Assembly (NCBI GenBank): GCA_023264755.1
Contig: JAHFVB010000294.1
Span: 1-6,610 of the forward strand
Length of the DNA: 6,610 nucleotides
Reading direction: 5' to 3'
DNA from: Mycobacterium sp.
GTDB taxonomy: Bacteria > Actinomycetota > Actinomycetes > Mycobacteriales > Mycobacteriaceae
The notes beneath the pieces were generated by a model that saw nothing but the letters and a program-made list of their open reading frames with translations, did no database searches and was not told the DNA's origin. The position numbers were made by a program, and so were the translations under genes. Shown piece by piece: positions 4,439-6,610 of this stretch (position 1 is its first letter; the number at the start of each line of letters is the position of its first letter).

Positions 4439-5872
4439 ATGACGCTGATCTGGCTTGGAGCCACCCCCGAACTCGACGCCGCACTCGTCGGCGGCAAGGC
4501 CCGCAGCATCAACAAGATGCGGGCCATGGGCATGCCGGTGCCACCCGCCTTCGTTCTGTCGACCGAATTCTGTGCGCTCGTCAACGACGCCGATGGCAAG
4601 CTGCCCGACGAAGTGCTCAGCGGCCTGCGGGACGGGCTTCGCCAACTCGAGCTAGCCACCGACAAGCAGCTCGGAGGTCGCGATCACCCACTTCTGGTGT
4701 CGGTGCGATCCGGTGGCGCGCAAAGCATGCCAGGGATGATGGACACCGTCCTGAACTTGGGCATGAACGACACCGTGGAGGCCCGGCTCGCCGAGCTGAC
4801 CGGCGACCCGACCTTCGCCGCGGATACCCACCGGCGTTTCACCGAGCAGTTCGAGCGGGTGGTGGGCACGAACGCCACCGGTGACCCGTGGAAGGACCTG
4901 GTGCTGGCCGCCGAGGCGGTCTTCGCCTCGTGGAACTCACCGCGGGCCAAGGCATATCGCAGCCATCATGGGATCAGCCACGATGGCGGCACGGCAGTCA
5001 CCGTGCAGGCCATGGTGTTCGGCAACCTCGACGACGATTCTGGGACCGGCGTTCTGTTCACCCGCAATCCGCTTACCGGTGCCCCCGAGCCCTATGGCGA
5101 GTGGCTGCCCCGCGGACAGGGCGAGGACGTCGTGTCCGGTCGATTCGACGCGCAACACCTGGACACCTTGAGCGCCCAATTGCCAGAGGTTCACGATCAG
5201 TTGCTCGACATCGCCAAGACGCTCGAGCAGAACGGCCGGGACTGCCAGGACATCGAGTTCACCGTGGAAGCCGGTCGACTCTGGATGCTTCAGACCAGGG
5301 CGGCGAAACGCTCACCCCAGGCTGCCGTTCGCATCGCGGTACGACTCGTCGAAGAGGGCGTGATCGATCGCGCCGCAGCTGTTTCCATGGTTACCAGTGC
5401 CCAACTCAGCGCCGCGGTGGCTCCGCACGTCGACCCCGAAGTGCGACGCCGCGCAACCCTGCTCGCCTCCGGACTAGCCGCCTGTCCCGGAGTGGCCAGC
5501 GGCCGCGTGGTGGCGTCCTGCAATGAGGCGGTGGAGTTGGCCGACGAGGGAGTCGACGTGGTGCTCGCACGCCCGACCACGGATCCGGACGACGTGAGCG
5601 GCATGGTGGTGGCACAGGCGATCATCACCGAGATCGGCGGCTCGACCAGCCATGCCGCCGTGGTCAGCCGCGAGCTCGGCACCCCCTGCGTCGTGGGCTG
5701 CGGGAAGGGCACCTTGGCCACCCTGGTCGGGCGCACCGTTACCGTCGACGGAACCAACGGTGAGATCCTCGAGGGCGTACTGCCACTCGCCGACACTCAC
5801 GGCCCGGAGTACGAAGCCGCCACCTTGCTCCGCGAATGGGCCGGCAGCCCAACCGTATCGGTGGCCCGATGA
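4439..5872 (+). CDS. Pyruvate phosphate dikinase-like protein: ATP-grasp plus phosphohistidine domains, no PEP/pyruvate barrel
   Basis: This 477-residue protein is about half the length of pyruvate phosphate dikinase (about 870-900). The N-terminal ATP-grasp half has VGGKARSINKMRAMGMPVPPAF (17-38), VSVRSGGAQSMPGMMDT (87-103), VTVQAMVFGN (187-196), GVLFTRNPLTG (204-214) and DIEFTVEAGRLWMLQTR (271-287). A short helical linker (about 295-340) leads to the swivelling phosphohistidine domain with ITEIGGSTSHAAVVSRELG (396-414), where His405 should accept phosphate from ATP. The sequence ends soon after that domain, so the C-terminal barrel that binds PEP/pyruvate is missing. It can plausibly make phospho-His from ATP, but another protein or domain must supply the acceptor site. 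Mycobacterial homologues of this length are called ppdK, which may mislead. The ATG at 4439 follows AAGGAG by 7 bases; a longer frame from 4346 overlaps the upstream gene and is rejected. Its stop overlaps an ATG (ATGA). Confidence 0.9.
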   Translation: MTLIWLGATPELDAALVGGKARSINKMRAMGMPVPPAFVLSTEFCALVNDADGKLPDEVLSGLRDGLRQLELATDKQLGGRDHPLLVSVRSGGAQSMPGMMDTVLNLGMNDTVEARLAELTGDPTFAADTHRRFTEQFERVVGTNATGDPWKDLVLAAEAVFASWNSPRAKAYRSHHGISHDGGTAVTVQAMVFGNLDDDSGTGVLFTRNPLTGAPEPYGEWLPRGQGEDVVSGRFDAQHLDTLSAQLPEVHDQLLDIAKTLEQNGRDCQDIEFTVEAGRLWMLQTRAAKRSPQAAVRIAVRLVEEGVIDRAAAVSMVTSAQLSAAVAPHVDPEVRRRATLLASGLAACPGVASGRVVASCNEAVELADEGVDVVLARPTTDPDDVSGMVVAQAIITEIGGSTSHAAVVSRELGTPCVVGCGKGTLATLVGRTVTVDGTNGEILEGVLPLADTHGPEYEAATLLREWAGSPTVSVAR

Positions 5873-5901
5873 CCTCGATGACACCGGTGGCCCGATGACC
5901 T
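5859..5901 (+). repeat. 17-base direct repeat spanning the stop/start junction
   Basis: CGGTGGCCCGATGACCT occurs at 5859-5875 and exactly again at 5885-5901, a 26-base period with 9 bases between copies. Each copy contains an ATGA. In the first, the TGA ends the PPDK-like gene; in the second, the ATG starts the acyl-CoA synthetase. A tandem duplication of the gene junction is the simplest explanation. Confidence 0.85.
5869..5898 (+). other. Nine-codon minicistron between the PPDK-like and AMP-ligase genes
   Basis: The ATG overlapping the PPDK-like stop opens a frame reading MTSMTPVAR and ends at a TGA (5896-5898) that overlaps the AMP-ligase ATG (5895-5897). No clear ribosome-binding site precedes the ligase start, so ribosomes ending the PPDK-like gene could re-initiate twice through two ATGA junctions. 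The peptide itself probably has no function. The feature is a consequence of the 26-base-period duplication, and its translation is inferred. Confidence 0.4.
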
Positions 5902-6610
5902 TCGCTGCCGCCATCGCACGGGAGCGGCCGACGGAGCTCGCGCTTCGCGATAGGACGCAAGCCCTGACCTGGGCCGAGGCGGATACGCGGCTTCGGCGCA
6001 CCGCGACGGCATTGCAGAAGCTCGAGTTGGGCGAGGCCAAGCGGGTTGCGGTGCTCGCCGCCAACTCTGCGGACACGCTGCTGGCGTACGTCGCCTGCAC
6101 CCTGGCCGGGGTGTCGGCGGTGGCCACCAATTCCCATCTGACCGCCTCCGAGACGGCCTACATCCTGTCCGATTCGGGCGCGAAAGCGGTGCTCTGCGAT
6201 GGCAATACCGTTGCTGTCGCCGCCCAGGCCGACCGACTGGCCGGAGTCGACGTCGTCGTCGCCTGGGGTGCCGTCGAACTCCCCCCTGGTGTCATCGCGT
6301 GGTCCCGATGGGGCCACGACGACTCCGAACCGGACACCGACGTCGCGCCCCAGCGCACCCTCGTGTACACCTCGGGCACCACGGGGCGGCCCAAGGGCGT
6401 GCAGCTGCCGCTCACGTCCTGGGCGGGCGGGACGGACATCCCCACCCACCTGGCCGAGCTCGCCAAGAACCGCATGACCACCCACGGCCGGCACCTAGTC
6501 GTCGGTCCGATGTATCACTCCGGCCCCCTGACCGGCACCCGGCTGTTCGCCGGTGGAGTGCCGGTCACCGTGCTCGGCAAGTTCGACGCCGAGCAACTGC
6601 TGCTGACGAT
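5895..6610 (+). CDS. Acyl-CoA synthetase / AMP-dependent ligase, ANL superfamily (N-terminal part, runs off the window)
   Basis: 238 codons of an adenylate-forming enzyme are visible. It starts with a short N-terminal segment containing ALTWAEADTRLRRTATALQ (23-41), a common ANL opening. RVAVLAANSADTLLAYVACTLAGVSAVATN (50-79) follows, then the phosphate-binding loop YTSGTTGRPKGV (158-169) and the A4-region GPMYHSGPL (204-212), typical of fatty- and aromatic-acid CoA ligases. The family activates a carboxylate with ATP to an acyl-adenylate, then transfers it to CoA; about 500 residues are expected, so over half is missing. The adenylation core 8 region and catalytic Lys lie outside the window. 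The start is placed at 5895 because the upstream ATG (5869) meets a stop after nine codons and no better in-frame start is seen. It follows the PPDK-like gene by 22 bases, almost certainly in the same operon. The acid substrate cannot be read here. Confidence 0.9.
   Translation, partial: MTFAAAIARERPTELALRDRTQALTWAEADTRLRRTATALQKLELGEAKRVAVLAANSADTLLAYVACTLAGVSAVATNSHLTASETAYILSDSGAKAVLCDGNTVAVAAQADRLAGVDVVVAWGAVELPPGVIAWSRWGHDDSEPDTDVAPQRTLVYTSGTTGRPKGVQLPLTSWAGGTDIPTHLAELAKNRMTTHGRHLVVGPMYHSGPLTGTRLFAGGVPVTVLGKFDAEQLLLT

Noticed and set aside
5474..6494. Minus-strand frames opposite the PPDK-like 3' end and AMP-ligase
   Set aside because: Antisense to the phosphohistidine domain and the ANL phosphate-binding loop, both unmistakable on the plus strand.
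1..6610. tRNA, rRNA, CRISPR array, insertion sequence or integrase
   Set aside because: No cloverleaf-like segment, regularly spaced repeats, transposase motifs or terminal inverted repeats were seen; the window is almost entirely coding apart from the two regulatory gaps.

Overview
The window reads as a GC-rich actinobacterial chromosome segment, most likely from the Mycobacterium/Rhodococcus/Nocardia group. Third codon positions are dominated by G/C, GTG starts are used twice, genes overlap by 4-8 bases, and the truncated pyruvate-phosphate-dikinase-like protein next to a small winged-helix protein resembles an arrangement I recall from mycobacteria. The genus is an inference from style and gene content; there is no rRNA or other marker here.

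The layout is two divergent, almost gapless gene strings around one 116-base regulatory region (3703-3818). Leftward (minus strand, transcribed from 3702 toward 1) run an intact histidine phosphatase (3702-3127), a 66-base gap with a likely second promoter, a shorter histidine-phosphatase-like protein that has lost its catalytic residues (3060-2614), an FAD-dependent oxidoreductase (2621-1176), and the alpha (1179-148) and beta (155-off the left edge) subunits of a thiamine-diphosphate 2-oxoacid/acetoin-type dehydrogenase E1. The last four are joined by overlaps of 8, 4 and 8 bases, so they are almost certainly one translationally coupled unit. Rightward (plus strand) run a 202-residue winged-helix protein (3819-4427), a 477-residue protein with only the ATP-grasp and phosphohistidine domains of pyruvate phosphate dikinase (4439-5872), and an acyl-CoA synthetase/AMP ligase (5895-off the right edge).

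The regulatory DNA stands out as AT-rich and structured. The divergent region holds two adjacent inverted repeats, and a 17-base element from it (one mismatch) recurs in the 3061-3126 gap, at nearly the same distance upstream of the next minus-strand start. This suggests one repressor, plausibly the winged-helix protein, controls both gene strings.

Functionally, the set (ATP-dependent phosphohistidine phosphotransferase, histidine phosphatases, flavin oxidoreductase, ThDP dehydrogenase, CoA ligase) looks like a catabolic island. One hypothesis is a phosphorylate-oxidise-dephosphorylate route, by analogy with the CreHI/CreD logic of 4-cresol breakdown in Corynebacterium glutamicum, followed by conversion to acyl-CoA. 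The substrate cannot be read from the sequence.
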